A stretch of DNA of 64,000 nt from JAGQVA01 sp041391725 (GCA_041391725.1 JAWKNL010000001.1:372001-436000); one strand, 5' to 3'. Numbered from the stretch's first letter, positions 53,746-63,472 are shown. The notes: generated from the sequence alone by a model not told the origin. A program made the numbers and translations.

Positions 53746-54360
53746 ATGGAGAAGGCGCTAATTAAGAAAACTCAGGACAGAGACCTCATCAAAGGTTTCA
53801 TCGCAGGTAATGATCTTTGCTTTGATGTACTGCTACAAAGGTACAAATCAAAGGTGTTTACCACAATTTATTTAATTGTAAAAGATCGAAGCATCTCGGA
53901 AGATTTGTTTCAGGATGTCATGATCAAGGTCGTCCGGATGATCCGCTCCGGAAAGTACAATGAAGAAGGCAAATTTCTTCCCTGGGTGGTACGAATCGCC
54001 CGAAATCTCGCTATTGACCATTTCCGTAAAGTTCAGCGGACACCTATTCAGCGTGAAAGCGAAGACTATGATGTGTTCCAGTCTGCCCAGCGACTCGAGG
54101 GTAGTTCGGAGGACGAAATAATAACGGAAGAAAACGCTCGTTATATCAGAGAGTTGATTCAGAAACTCCCGGACAAACAAAGAGAGGTTCTGATCATGCG
54201 GTCTTATGCAGATCTGAGTTTCAAGGAAATTGCCGCGATCACAGATGTAAGCATAAACACCGCACTCGGGCGGATGCGTTATGCACTGCTAAATCTGAAA
54301 AAACTGGCGACAGACAACGGAACGCTGCAGGATTATGAAGAACAGGAAGTTCACGGATGA
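53746..54360 (+). CDS. ECF RNA polymerase sigma factor
   Basis: 204 residues. Region 2 is DVLLQRYKSKVFTTIYLIV and SISEDLFQDVMIKVV (core binding and -10 recognition), with WVVRIARNLAIDHFRK. Region 4 is LPDKQREVLIMRSYADLSF and KEIAAITDVSINTALGRMR (the -35-binding HTH). It overlaps the next gene, a likely anti-sigma factor, by 26 bases, so both are co-translated. The upstream region is the likely autoregulated promoter. Confidence 0.95.
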   Translation: MEKALIKKTQDRDLIKGFIAGNDLCFDVLLQRYKSKVFTTIYLIVKDRSISEDLFQDVMIKVVRMIRSGKYNEEGKFLPWVVRIARNLAIDHFRKVQRTPIQRESEDYDVFQSAQRLEGSSEDEIITEENARYIRELIQKLPDKQREVLIMRSYADLSFKEIAAITDVSINTALGRMRYALLNLKKLATDNGTLQDYEEQEVHG

Positions 54361-54871
54361 AGATATTATTCGTTTCATCTACGATGAAATGAAACCTCAT
54401 GAGAGCGAAGCTTTCCTCGTGGAGCTTTGCTCTGATGAGTCGTTGTGGGAGCGATACGAACAACTGCAGGAAACTGCCGGGATGGCTTCCAGTGTCGTTT
54501 ACGAACCTTCTGAGCAATCAGTACAAAACATCATGGACTATGTCCGTGAAACTGCCCCTTTTATTCCGCAACCTACCCGCGCAGACCGCATACGTGAAGC
54601 CACCCGCACATTCATTACCGGAAAAATCCCTGTTGCTGTCAGCCTCAATGCCGTCATTGTGGTGGCTTTTATCTTTTTCGTTACGGTAGCAATCATGGGT
54701 TCGGCTTACCAACTTACCCGCGGCGGTATTATCACTCCCAAAGGTACACTCGTACAGCAGGTGGAAGAAGAAAATTCAGATATCTATCAGTGGGATGACT
54801 CTAACATTCAGGAAGAGTTAAAGCAAATTCAGAAAGGGGTCGAAAACCTCAGAGAAGATCCGGTTCTTTAA
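54335..54871 (+). CDS. Putative membrane anti-sigma factor
   Basis: 178 residues. The N-terminal soluble part (DEDIIRFIYDEMKPHESEA, then LWERYEQLQETAGM) resembles the helical region of anti-sigma proteins, though the zinc-binding HxxxCxxC motif is absent. One membrane helix follows (AVSLNAVIVVAFIFFVTVAIM), with a periplasmic tail (EELKQIQKGVENLRED). It starts inside the sigma gene. Its role is inferred from position and layout. Confidence 0.7.
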   Translation: MKNRKFTDEDIIRFIYDEMKPHESEAFLVELCSDESLWERYEQLQETAGMASSVVYEPSEQSVQNIMDYVRETAPFIPQPTRADRIREATRTFITGKIPVAVSLNAVIVVAFIFFVTVAIMGSAYQLTRGGIITPKGTLVQQVEEENSDIYQWDDSNIQEELKQIQKGVENLREDPVL

Positions 54872-54888
54872 TCTTTCCTATTTCCCGT

Positions 54889-55212
54889 TCAGACCCGTTC
54901 CCACCTGTCTCCTATCCGCATCAGGATATGCGTGTCCGCAATCAATTCCAGTGGCAAAGCCCCGTACACATGGGGAAAAAGCTCGTCACGGTCTGCCGCA
55001 GGCTCCCACTTCAGCAAATGGGCCACATTTTTATCCGGCACCTCCAACACCACCAGTTCAGCATATCCGGCAAAAAATAAATCAGCGGAATTGATCATCT
55101 GGCTTTGGGTGGAAAAATGAATAAACCCTTCACTTTTCAGTGAGGCAGTCTGATAGACACCTTTCTGAAGGGCTCTCTCCCAGTCTTCTTTCGTTGCGAG
55201 GTGATAAATCAT
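54889..55212 (-). CDS. DUF952 domain protein
   Basis: 107 residues of DUF952: YHLATKEDWERALQKGVYQT, EGFIHFSTQSQM, VVLEVPDKN, then LFPHVYGALPLE. The family looks related to ADP-ribosyltransferase-type folds but has no established reaction. Its ATG overlaps the stop of the nucleotidyltransferase gene by 4 bases. Confidence 0.92.
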   Translation of the reverse strand: MIYHLATKEDWERALQKGVYQTASLKSEGFIHFSTQSQMINSADLFFAGYAELVVLEVPDKNVAHLLKWEPAADRDELFPHVYGALPLELIADTHILMRIGDRWERV

Positions 55213-56198
55213 TCGTCAAAATCTATTTCTGTATTATCCCCAATATTGATGCTGTTGGCCTTTCCCTTCAGCGTTGTATCATTGCCTATCACCGAATGAT
55301 TCAGAATAATGGATTCCAGCCGTGAATATGCGCCCAGAATCGAATTTCGTACAATAGAATTTTCTATGCGGGCGTTTTCGGCAATAGCAGTATAAGGCCC
55401 GATGATAGAATTGCGGATTTCACAGCCTTCGGCAATATATACCGGTGGAATGATCACCGAATTGTAGGGGTTGCCTGTGGGAAAATCATGCAACCGCTCC
55501 AGCAGAATGCGGTTGGTGAGAAGCAGACTTTGTTTTCGCCCGCAATCAAACCAGTTATCTACCCGGTAGGTTCTAAACTTCACCCCCCTTACAATCATCT
55601 GCATCAGCGCATCGGTCAGAGAATACTCTGCATTTACGGAGGGATGAATCATTTCCTCCAGCACTTCGAGCAATACCGGAATATGTGTGATTTTATACAT
55701 CCCGACCAGGGCCAGATTGCTTGTGGGTATATCAGGCTTTTCACTCAGTTTTTTGACGTATTGCGCCTCATCGAGCATGGCAATGCCAAATTCTCTGGGG
55801 TCGTCCACCTGATGTACGGCCAGCATGCCGCCTTCGGCTTCGATAATATGGCGCGTATCGTCGCCAAATATGGTATCCCCCAACAAAACCAGTATCTCCT
55901 TACAGTCGCGGATCACTTCGCGCGCAGTCCATATCGCATGTGCCAGTCCAAGCCTGGGCTCCTGTACGACAAACTCCATTTCGATTTGCCCGGCATACCG
56001 GGTTTCCACATACTCCTGAATCTTTTCGCGAAGATATCCGACGATAAACACTTGTTTCCGGATACCTGCATCCAGCAGGTTCTCGATAATATGCCCTAAT
56101 ATCGGTTTGCCCGCCACCGGTATCAGCGGTTTGGGCTGTGTATGCGTGTGGGGCCTGAGTTTGGTTCCAACGCCTGCTACGGGGATCACTGCTTTCAT
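55209..56198 (-). CDS. Sugar-1-phosphate nucleotidyltransferase (RfbA/GlmU-like)
   Basis: 329 residues. The N-terminal nucleotidyltransferase domain opens AVIPVAGVGTKLRPHTHTQP, the G-x-G-x-R/K-L pyrophosphorylase motif, continues KPLIPVAGKPILGHIIENLL and has LLGDTIFGDD with the metal-binding Asp. The C-terminal 90 residues form a left-handed beta-helix (hexapeptide repeats: IRNSIIGPYTAIAENARIEN). It likely makes a nucleotide sugar for surface glycans; the base and sugar cannot be told. It is co-translated with the DUF952 gene. Confidence 0.88.
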   Translation of the reverse strand: MKAVIPVAGVGTKLRPHTHTQPKPLIPVAGKPILGHIIENLLDAGIRKQVFIVGYLREKIQEYVETRYAGQIEMEFVVQEPRLGLAHAIWTAREVIRDCKEILVLLGDTIFGDDTRHIIEAEGGMLAVHQVDDPREFGIAMLDEAQYVKKLSEKPDIPTSNLALVGMYKITHIPVLLEVLEEMIHPSVNAEYSLTDALMQMIVRGVKFRTYRVDNWFDCGRKQSLLLTNRILLERLHDFPTGNPYNSVIIPPVYIAEGCEIRNSIIGPYTAIAENARIENSIVRNSILGAYSRLESIILNHSVIGNDTTLKGKANSINIGDNTEIDFDE

Positions 56199-56243
56199 CC
56201 GGCTTCCATTATATCAAACAAACTTTTGCGCAATCCTCCTTTA

Positions 56244-57332
56244 TTATTTTGGCCCCCGAACATGGAAAAGTGTGCCAGTGAGAAACCTGGGTCGGGTGTC
56301 TTCGTACTGCACCAGGCGATTATATTTTTCGGCGACATCTTCATAACCGTCGAGCAGTTCAAACGGAGAACCCGAAATCATCCAGCCACTAAGCGGGTTA
56401 TTATTCCAGGTATCGCCCATCTCATACCCTTTTTTATCGCGAACCCGGCGCATGAGGTCTTTGGCTTTTTTCAGATAATCATCGGTCTCATCCAGAAATG
56501 AATTCACATCTGCGCTTGGAGATTCTGCCTGCTTGCGAAGTGCAAAGGCCCGGTAAATATCCAGCCTGTGGTTGAAGCTGTCCAGCAAAGTTGTGAATTT
56601 GCCCAGATTCACATCCTGAGGTTCTTTTACGGTTCCAGCATCCATCAGATCCTGCGCAAGCATCATGACCTGAGTCTGAAGGAGATAGGCCGAATCTCCC
56701 GCCTGGCTGGCGGCGGCAAGGCTACGGTGCAGGAGACCATTTTGCTGATCCAGAATCTGGTTGCGAAGTTGAAGGTCTGCTGCCGCAAAAGCATCAAATG
56801 CGCTGATCAGCGGTTGGTGATATTCTTTGGCTTTGGCAAAATTGTCGTCGCGATAGTCTTCGTGTTCGTAATAGCGATAGGCTGTGGCCACAAGGTCATT
56901 GATCTGAATCAGGGCTTGAATATAAGTGATGCCGGCAGAGTCCAGTTCTGAAAGATATCCGGGCGCAATCGTCCGGGAAGTTTCCATCGCTTCTGCATCG
57001 CGTTTGTAATCGTAGAGACTGTAGAGCCCGTAAATATTCTGCTCTTTACCAGTTGGGCCAGTCTTTTTATCTGCCCATGATAGATAGCGGTAATAGCTGT
57101 CAAATATTCGGTCTGAGTGGGAATTCAGGCATTCTGTTGCCACATTCAGTTTGGAGACGATATCCTTATCCGTAGGGTTTTCTATCGGCTCCGCCTCCAC
57201 CACCTGTTCTTCTTTGGGGTCAGCAGGCGGATCATCGGAAGAAAATTTATTTTTAAAATACAAAGACAGAACAAGCAGGATGGCCCCGAGAAAAAGCACG
57301 TTTTTCAGGGTTGAAGGTTTTTCTTTTTCCAT
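56244..57332 (-). CDS. YiiG/DUF3829-like lipoprotein or membrane-anchored protein
   Basis: 362 residues from ATG 57332 (an upstream start at 57380 is less likely). A single N-terminal membrane helix (NVLFLGAILLVLSLYF) is followed by an acidic linker and a long helical domain similar to DUF3829 (NVATECLNSHSDRIFDSYYRYL, ITYIQALIQINDLVATAYRYYE). Function is unknown; the E. coli YiiG protein has the same uncertain status. Confidence 0.7.
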   Translation of the reverse strand: MEKEKPSTLKNVLFLGAILLVLSLYFKNKFSSDDPPADPKEEQVVEAEPIENPTDKDIVSKLNVATECLNSHSDRIFDSYYRYLSWADKKTGPTGKEQNIYGLYSLYDYKRDAEAMETSRTIAPGYLSELDSAGITYIQALIQINDLVATAYRYYEHEDYRDDNFAKAKEYHQPLISAFDAFAAADLQLRNQILDQQNGLLHRSLAAASQAGDSAYLLQTQVMMLAQDLMDAGTVKEPQDVNLGKFTTLLDSFNHRLDIYRAFALRKQAESPSADVNSFLDETDDYLKKAKDLMRRVRDKKGYEMGDTWNNNPLSGWMISGSPFELLDGYEDVAEKYNRLVQYEDTRPRFLTGTLFHVRGPK

Positions 57333-57386
57333 ACTGTAAATTAAAAATTTTCTATCGAACTGCGCACATTTTTTACACAATTCTAC

Positions 57387-57911
57387 TTATTTCCGGTAGC
57401 GGGCATAGCGGTTTACCGGCTCCGGATATTCCCGGTGTTCTACTTTTTCTTCAAATTCCATTCCCAGTTTTTCTGCCAGCCGTGCGCCCTGTGTATTTTC
57501 ATCGGCGACAAACAGAGCGACCTTTTCAAGCATAAGATAGTCGAGGGCATAACTTACCATTTCGGCGCCTGCTTCACTGGCAAAACCCTGCCCCCAGTAA
57601 TCGGGTAAAAAGATAAAGATAGCCTCTGCGCTCACCCCGTCTTTCAGCGCAGTAAGCCCCATTGCGCCTACATACCGTCCGGTTGTTTTCTCCGTTACGG
57701 CCAGCGCAAAGATGGGGTTGGGAGAATGGTATGACATAATGATTTCTTCAAAAAAGGCCTTTACACCTTCCCGGCTTCTTTCCTCGGGCGAGATAAACAG
57801 ATTTTCTGTTGCTTTCTGGCTGGTGAGGAAACCAAAAAATCCTTCAAAATCTTCTAATTTAAATGGCCGGATCAAAAGTCTGTCTGTCTCAAGTCGGGCG
57901 GGGATCTCCAT
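57387..57911 (-). CDS. GNAT N-acetyltransferase (RimJ/RimL-type)
   Basis: 174 residues of the acetyltransf_3 group. ETDRLLIRPFKLEDFEGFFGF opens it. GRYVGAMGLTAL and FIFLPDYWGQGFASEAGAEM hold the acetyl-CoA-binding region (the Q/R-x-x-G-x-A equivalent), and KLGMEFEEKVEHREYP closes the fold. The substrate, probably a protein N-terminus or small amine, is unknown. Confidence 0.9.
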   Translation of the reverse strand: MEIPARLETDRLLIRPFKLEDFEGFFGFLTSQKATENLFISPEERSREGVKAFFEEIIMSYHSPNPIFALAVTEKTTGRYVGAMGLTALKDGVSAEAIFIFLPDYWGQGFASEAGAEMVSYALDYLMLEKVALFVADENTQGARLAEKLGMEFEEKVEHREYPEPVNRYARYRK

Positions 57912-57987
57912 AATTTTGTTTCTGTTTGATTCGGTTACAAATATACGATTCTGCCTGAATCCTCCCTATTTTCCAGCCGCGAAACTA

Positions 57988-58907
57988 CTATTTCACCGAA
58001 TCTTCTGTGCTTTCAGTCTCAAAACGATCTACCAGATATACGCTGAGCAGGATTAATGCCATGGCAAATATTTCTTCTGCCACAATAATTTCGCCATCGG
58101 TATATCCCCAGTAAAGCGCCACCAGCGGAATGAGATACGTTGTAAGGGTCGCAAAAACCGGACTGCTGATCTGAATCAGTTGACTGAGCATCAACAACGC
58201 CAGGGCATTCGCCAAAACTCCCAGTACCACAATCAACCCCAAAGCATGAAGCCCCTCCTGACTGCCAAATGCCAATGGGAAAAACCAGAATAGATTCCAT
58301 AACCCAAAGCCAGCGGAGATATAATCAGAAATGATACAGAAGATAACTGCATCACACTAAGGCCTGAAAGATTAAATTTTACAATGTTTACTGTCATGCC
58401 GTTACAAATCGTCGCCAGTACCGCCACCATCGCAAAGGCATTCACACCCGAGATTTTCCCTGCTCCGGTCTGCAATACCAGAATCACTGCACCTGCCACC
58501 CCGATGAGCAGCCCCACTACCTGCATATTTTTTACTTTCTGCCTGTAAAAAGCTACCCCTGCAACCATCGTCATCAGTGGCGTCAGGGTATTGATCATCC
58601 CATTGAGGGCGCTGTCAATCCGGGATTGAGCCGTGGCATAAAGGAGCGTCGTAAACAGATTGGCAAGAAAGGCAAAGGCAATCAGCGGAGGCCATTTATT
58701 TCGGGGAATACGCAACACCTCCCTGAGTGCAAAAGGCAAAAGTACCAGTGTGGCTGACATCATACGCCCTGAGAACACCTGCGGAGGCGAAAAGACCTCC
58801 AATACCCTTTTCAGCATAATAAACGAACTTCCCCAGATAAGGGTAAGTGCAATTATAATCATCCACGATTTTGCACGGGTACTAACTGTAGGCAGAAAGT
58901 ATTTCAA
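57988..58907 (-). pseudogene. EamA/DMT-family transporter, single frameshift
   Basis: A ten-TM drug/metabolite transporter. The first EamA half is in the frame 58907-58233 (WMIIIALTLIWGSSFIMLKR ... GLLIGVAGAVILVLQTG) and the end in the frame 58275-57988 (GLIVVLGVLANALALLMLSQ, FATLTTYLIPLVALYWGY). Adding one base to the A5 run at 58280-58284 joins the two through FPLAFGSQEG, so one homopolymer deletion accounts for the break. The restored length of about 306 is normal. Confidence 0.88.
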
Positions 58908-59007
58908 TCACTGGCTTTTTTGAGCTTTCGCAAGAATAGCCAATATCTTCATAAAAACAAATTCTCTCCTTCTTGGGCAATTGCATTTAAGTGCCTATAT
59001 TCCCTCC

Positions 59008-60366
59008 ATGACTCAGGAACAAATTCTCCATTTTATTGAAAATTACCCCGGAAGGAAGGTAAAACTGGCCATCACTGATATCGACGGCGTACTCCGCGGA
59101 AAAATCATGCACAGGGATAAATTTCTCTCTGCGGTGAAAAGTGGATTCGGGTTTTGTGATGTCGTATTTGGATGGGATGCAGCCGATGTCGCCTACGACA
59201 ATGCGACGGTAACAGGCTGGCATACCGGCTATCCCGATGCTGAATCTTTTATCGATCTTCAAACCTTCCGGAAGATTCCCTGGGAAAATGACCTTCCTTT
59301 TTTTCTCGCCGATTTTTCCAGACCCGATGGCAGCGCTCACCCGGCCTGTCCCAGAAGTCTGCTGAAACAGGTGCGCACCCGTGCCATGGATATGGGGTAT
59401 GCGCCCTTTTTCTCACAGGAATTTGAATGGTTCAATTTTGAAGAAACCCCGCATTCTCTGCAAGAAAAAGGTTTTCGGCAACCCCGACCGATGACACCGG
59501 GAATGTTTGGCTATTCCATCCTCCGGAGTTCGCTCAAAAGCGCATTTTTCCACGACCTGTTTGACCTGATGGAAAAATTTGATGTACCGCTGGAAGGATT
59601 GCATACAGAAACCGGCCCGGGCGTGTATGAGGCTGCCATTTTGTATGGAGATATCCTCACCGCAGGCGACAGGGCGGTACTGTTTAAGACCGGGACAAAA
59701 GAAATTGCCAACCGGCACGGACTGGTTGCGACATTTATGGCCAAATGGAGGCAGGATCTTCCGGGTTGTTCGGGGCATATTCACCAAAGCCTCTGGAGTA
59801 TTGACCAGAAAAAAAATCTTTTCTTTCATGCCGCCGACCCGCAGAATATGAGCGACCTGATGAAAAGTTATGTAGCCGGTCAGTTGCACTGTCTTCCGCA
59901 TATTCTGCCCATGTATGCTCCTACCATCAACAGCTACAAGCGACTCGTGGAAGGCGCATGGGCTCCTACCACCCTGACATGGGGGACAGACAACCGGACG
60001 ACCGCCCTGCGCGTGCTTGCCGGTGCAGAAAAATCGGCCAGGCTGGAAACCCGCGTATGCGGTTCTGACTCCAACCCCTATCTGGGAATGGCGGCGGCAC
60101 TGGCTTCAGGACTTTATGGAATCAGGCACAACCTCCAACTGGAACAACCCCGCATTGTGGGCAACGGGTATGAAGCCCGGCACAACGGCGTACTGCCCCG
60201 AAACCTGTGGGAAGCCACAGAAGCCATGAAGAAATCGGAGATTTCTAGGGAGTTGTTTGGAGAAGCTTTTACCGACCACTTTGTAAGAACACGCGAATGG
60301 GAATGGCGGGAATTTTCAAAAGCGGTGACTGACTGGGAAATGGCGCGCTACTTCGAGATTATCTGA
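59008..60366 (+). CDS. Glutamine synthetase-family ligase (PuuA-like)
   Basis: 452 residues from ATG 59008, the preferred start (an earlier start at 58981 adds 9 residues). The N-terminal domain has KVKLAITDIDGVLRGKIM. The catalytic part has the metal/ammonia site EGLHTETGPGVYEAAI, LPGCSGHIHQSLW (the NGSGxHxH-like loop), PTINSYKRLVEGAWAPTTLT and DNRTTALRVLAG, with ARLETRVCGSDSNPYLGMAA near the end. The variant loop and lack of an adenylylation site point to a gamma-glutamyl-amine ligase such as glutamate-putrescine ligase rather than true GlnA. It is interesting beside the putrescine-making agu genes in this window, though not adjacent. Confidence 0.85.
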   Translation: MTQEQILHFIENYPGRKVKLAITDIDGVLRGKIMHRDKFLSAVKSGFGFCDVVFGWDAADVAYDNATVTGWHTGYPDAESFIDLQTFRKIPWENDLPFFLADFSRPDGSAHPACPRSLLKQVRTRAMDMGYAPFFSQEFEWFNFEETPHSLQEKGFRQPRPMTPGMFGYSILRSSLKSAFFHDLFDLMEKFDVPLEGLHTETGPGVYEAAILYGDILTAGDRAVLFKTGTKEIANRHGLVATFMAKWRQDLPGCSGHIHQSLWSIDQKKNLFFHAADPQNMSDLMKSYVAGQLHCLPHILPMYAPTINSYKRLVEGAWAPTTLTWGTDNRTTALRVLAGAEKSARLETRVCGSDSNPYLGMAAALASGLYGIRHNLQLEQPRIVGNGYEARHNGVLPRNLWEATEAMKKSEISRELFGEAFTDHFVRTREWEWREFSKAVTDWEMARYFEII

Positions 60367-60907
60367 TCTTTCGGGAAAAATAATAGTCGGGATCACGTTT
60401 GTAGGAATTATAGGTTTCGGGCGGATCGTATTGAGAATGCGTAAACAGCCGGTAGATAACCACGCCGCCCGCAAACCCGCCAATATGCGCCCAGAAGGCA
60501 ACACCGCCCACTGCTTCGGGAGCAAATAAATCAGAGGTTCCATCTAGTAACTGAAATACAAACCATAACCCCAGATAGACAAAAGCAGGAATGCGGAAAA
60601 AGAAGGGAATGTAAAATATGGGGAAAAGCATAAGAATTTTGCTTCCCGGAAACATAAACATATACGCACCCATTACCCCGGCAATCGCTCCCGAAGCCCC
60701 AATAGAGGGTATCGGCGAATTCCAGTTAAACACAATATGGGTGATCCCGGCTATCAGTCCGCACAAAAGATAAAAAGCCAGATACCGCCTGCGCCCCATC
60801 CGGTCTTCCACATTATCGCCGAAGATATACAGCGTCCAGACATTTCCGATAAGGTGGAGCCAGCCGCCGTGGAGAAACATATTGGACTGGAAACATAATA
60901 GTCGCAA
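60359..60907 (-). CDS. Rhomboid-family intramembrane serine protease, apparently 5'-truncated
   Basis: 182 residues from a TTG start. The catalytic Ser is in PSIGASGAIAGVMGAYM and the His in FWAHIGGFAGG; the L1 loop FLHGGWLHLIGNVWTLYIFGD and DRMGRRRYLAFYLLCGLIAGI are typical. The first membrane helix and about 60 residues normally found upstream are not present before position 60907, so this copy begins inside the usual N-terminal region. It may use a different start, be truncated, or contain an indel. It overlaps the end of the GS-like gene by 8 bases in the opposite direction. Confidence 0.8.
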   Translation of the reverse strand: MRLLCFQSNMFLHGGWLHLIGNVWTLYIFGDNVEDRMGRRRYLAFYLLCGLIAGITHIVFNWNSPIPSIGASGAIAGVMGAYMFMFPGSKILMLFPIFYIPFFFRIPAFVYLGLWFVFQLLDGTSDLFAPEAVGGVAFWAHIGGFAGGVVIYRLFTHSQYDPPETYNSYKRDPDYYFSRKIR

Positions 60908-61251
60908 AGTGATGGAAGAAAATTAGAAATAAAGTATGGAAAAACAGGCAGATTAATGTCTTTTTTAGCAAAGATTCGTTAATATGAAAGAAGAAAGCCC
61001 GAAACAGGCCCTTCAGTTAAATTTCAGAATCTGATATATTTTACATCCATGAGAATACATACAGTGTATAAATGTTTGTAAAAATCTCGTAGCGTTTTGG
61101 GTAATAGGAGATTGTTTCCTACTTTCACATTTAATTTACCAAATCAAAAATACCCAAATCAATAGATTTCCACTTGATTTAAATAACATGTTTGTATATT
61201 TAATCTTTGATTTGATTTTTCACACCACATGCTAAAGATACACATTTTGTT
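60908..61251. other. Intergenic region, no gene seen
   Basis: 344 bases without a recognisable coding region. AT-rich sequence near 61140-61230 (TTTGTATATTTAATCTTTG) may contain the promoter of the TPR genes. No structured RNA motif is evident. Confidence 0.6.
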
Positions 61252-62295
61252 ATGAAGAGATGCATTCTGACAACGCTGATTGCGATTCCGCTGTGTATGC
61301 TTGCTCAACCCAACGCAACCATCAGGGCTTTCAAAGCCGAGAAAAAATTTGCCGAAGGAAGAAGTAATTATGACAATGGAGATTACCGTGCTGCCATAAA
61401 GGTATTTGATGAAGTTGCCGATCTGGATCCCGACCATCAGACGGTATATGAGCTGCGGGGAGAATGTTATTACAAACTCGAAAACTACGAAGCAGCCATC
61501 GAAGATTACGCCCGTGCGGCCAAACAACACCCCGAAAATGCAGAATTGAAAAACAGCATGGGGGTTTCTGCCGCCAATATGGGCAATTACCGTGCAGCAG
61601 CTTCTTATTTCTACGAAGCACTTCAGATTGACCCCAATCACGAGTACGCCCGCCGAAACCTCGATATTGCCAACCGCAAACTTCGCGAATCCGGCGATGG
61701 AACCGGGTCCAGTTCCAATTACGCCAACTCCGGCATCAGAGACTACGCCAATCCCACGCGAGACAACGATTACGGGCTGTTTGACAGAAACAATCCGCAA
61801 AGCAATAATCCAGGCAACTGGGATGTCTCAGGCACAGGTTCTCCTATGCCGGTTGACAGACCGCAGACAGGTACCAATCCGGAACCTGCAAAACCCCGGG
61901 AGCGCACTTACGGCCCCAGCAAAATTATCGTCGGCAAACAGACCGACCCCTATGTCACCATCGAACAGGTAAAGATTACCCAAAACGCCACACTCGTTAC
62001 ATTCAAAGTACAAAGCGTAGGCAGCAAACCCTTTCCCATATTTCTGGACAAAAAGGGAGGCCCCCATGCGCTTTATATCTCAGACAGAGCGTATAAACAC
62101 GCTTTCAGGCTGACCGATATCCGAAGCCTGCAGGGCTGGCCGGAAAAGCCCTATACCCTCCAACCAGGTCAGGACAAATACTTCACAGCAGAATTTGAGC
62201 GCATTGACGACGATATGATTTTCTTCCACATTCTCGAAGGGCAAAGTAACCGGGAAGGCGCGTGGGATTTTTACGACGTCGAGCTTAAAGACTGA
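61252..62295 (+). CDS. Secreted TPR protein, paralogue 1
   Basis: 347 residues with a signal peptide (CILTTLIAIPLCMLAQ). Three to four tetratricopeptide units follow (RSNYDNGDYRAAIKVFDEVA, YYKLENYEAAIEDYARAA, NMGNYRAAASYFYEAL), then a Ser/Asn/Pro-rich linker and a C-terminal beta-sandwich-like part (YVTIEQVKITQNATLVTFKV ... YTLQPGQDKYFTAEF, EGQSNREGAWDFYDVEL). The next gene has the same layout and similar C-terminal strings, so this is a tandem duplication. Its partner is unknown. Confidence 0.85.
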   Translation: MKRCILTTLIAIPLCMLAQPNATIRAFKAEKKFAEGRSNYDNGDYRAAIKVFDEVADLDPDHQTVYELRGECYYKLENYEAAIEDYARAAKQHPENAELKNSMGVSAANMGNYRAAASYFYEALQIDPNHEYARRNLDIANRKLRESGDGTGSSSNYANSGIRDYANPTRDNDYGLFDRNNPQSNNPGNWDVSGTGSPMPVDRPQTGTNPEPAKPRERTYGPSKIIVGKQTDPYVTIEQVKITQNATLVTFKVQSVGSKPFPIFLDKKGGPHALYISDRAYKHAFRLTDIRSLQGWPEKPYTLQPGQDKYFTAEFERIDDDMIFFHILEGQSNREGAWDFYDVELKD

Positions 62296-62344
62296 TTTTC
62301 AAACAACTGTAACTATATTCAACCTTTACAACAAAATTAGGAAT

Positions 62345-63472
62345 ATGAATCATCACCGGTTTTATTACCTGCTCTTTACCGGAATGCTTTTGTTCTTTCA
62401 GACTCTGTCGGCACAGCAACCGCTCAATCAGGCACTGGATCAGGGGATAAATTATTATCAGAACAACCGTTTTGCTGATGCTATACGGGAGTTTGACAGA
62501 GCCAGAGGCGTTGATCCCGAAAACCCTGTGGTTTACGAATATATAGCCAATACCTATTTTAAAATGCAGGCATACGAGTCAGCAGAAAATTATTACTCGG
62601 AGGCAATCAACAAATACTATCAAATGCTGAAAAACAGCCGCATGGCTGATATTTTCAGAGATGGTGAGCTTACATTGCTGGAACCGGGAAGCAGTTCGCG
62701 CAGTGCCTATGCCATGCTCTACAACAACCGCGGTGCCACCCGCCTCCGGCTCAACAAATCGTGGGAGGCTATCCGTGATTTCGAGGAAGCCCTCAATATT
62801 AATCCGGGACTTACAGCGGCAAAAGAAAACCTTCAATACGCAAAAACCGGGCAGGTAGCTTCCAATGTTCCCCGCGGAACCAATTCCGGCAATCACAGCG
62901 GGCCCAATTATACCTATTCACGCCCGATCAGTGTGCCGCAACCCAACAACCCGGCATTAAAGAAAGAAGCCAGTGCAGAATTACGCACATTACGCGAAGA
63001 ACAAATCGAGGAAGGCAGAAACAGCGTGTTTGATATCTTTAAAGCCAAACCTTTTGAAAAGAGAAATGTGCCCTCCAGAGGAAAACTCTACAAACTTCCT
63101 GCGGTCGGTGCTGTATCCCACAACTATCTCACTATTCAGCGGGTGGAAATAATGCCCAATTCTACGCTTATCACCATCAGTGTTACCAACAACGAGCGGA
63201 AACCTTTTGATGTGAGTATCGCTGACAAAAACTCAGATGACGCATTCTTCATTACCGACCGAACCGGTGCAAAACGGCTGACCTACCGCATGAAAAACGC
63301 GACAGGAATTCAGTTTTATCCCCGTACTACAGAACTGAAGCCCGGGGAAACGCTGGTTTTCACACTTGAGTTTCCCAAAATCCCCGATGACCTCGGGCAT
63401 ATCAACCTGATCGAAGGCAACAGCCAGATTGGGCAGGAATGGAATTTTTACGATATAGACCTGACCAAATAA
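62345..63472 (+). CDS. Secreted TPR protein, paralogue 2
   Basis: 375 residues, signal peptide (FTGMLLFFQTLSAQ), TPR units (GINYYQNNRFADAIREFDRA, NTYFKMQAYESAENYYSEAI, RLNKSWEAIRDFEEALNINP), a low-complexity linker and the same C-terminal domain as its neighbour (YLTIQRVEIMPNSTLITISV, TELKPGETLVFTLEF, EGNSQIGQEWNFYDIDL). The 49-base gap and parallel layout indicate a two-gene operon from a duplication. The C-terminal pattern (xLxPGExxxFxxEF ... EWNFYDIDL) could be a novel domain. Confidence 0.85.
   Translation: MNHHRFYYLLFTGMLLFFQTLSAQQPLNQALDQGINYYQNNRFADAIREFDRARGVDPENPVVYEYIANTYFKMQAYESAENYYSEAINKYYQMLKNSRMADIFRDGELTLLEPGSSSRSAYAMLYNNRGATRLRLNKSWEAIRDFEEALNINPGLTAAKENLQYAKTGQVASNVPRGTNSGNHSGPNYTYSRPISVPQPNNPALKKEASAELRTLREEQIEEGRNSVFDIFKAKPFEKRNVPSRGKLYKLPAVGAVSHNYLTIQRVEIMPNSTLITISVTNNERKPFDVSIADKNSDDAFFITDRTGAKRLTYRMKNATGIQFYPRTTELKPGETLVFTLEFPKIPDDLGHINLIEGNSQIGQEWNFYDIDLTK

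Noticed and set aside
61159..61800. 213-codon minus-strand ORF
   Set aside because: It is the reverse-frame shadow of the TPR gene 61252-62295.
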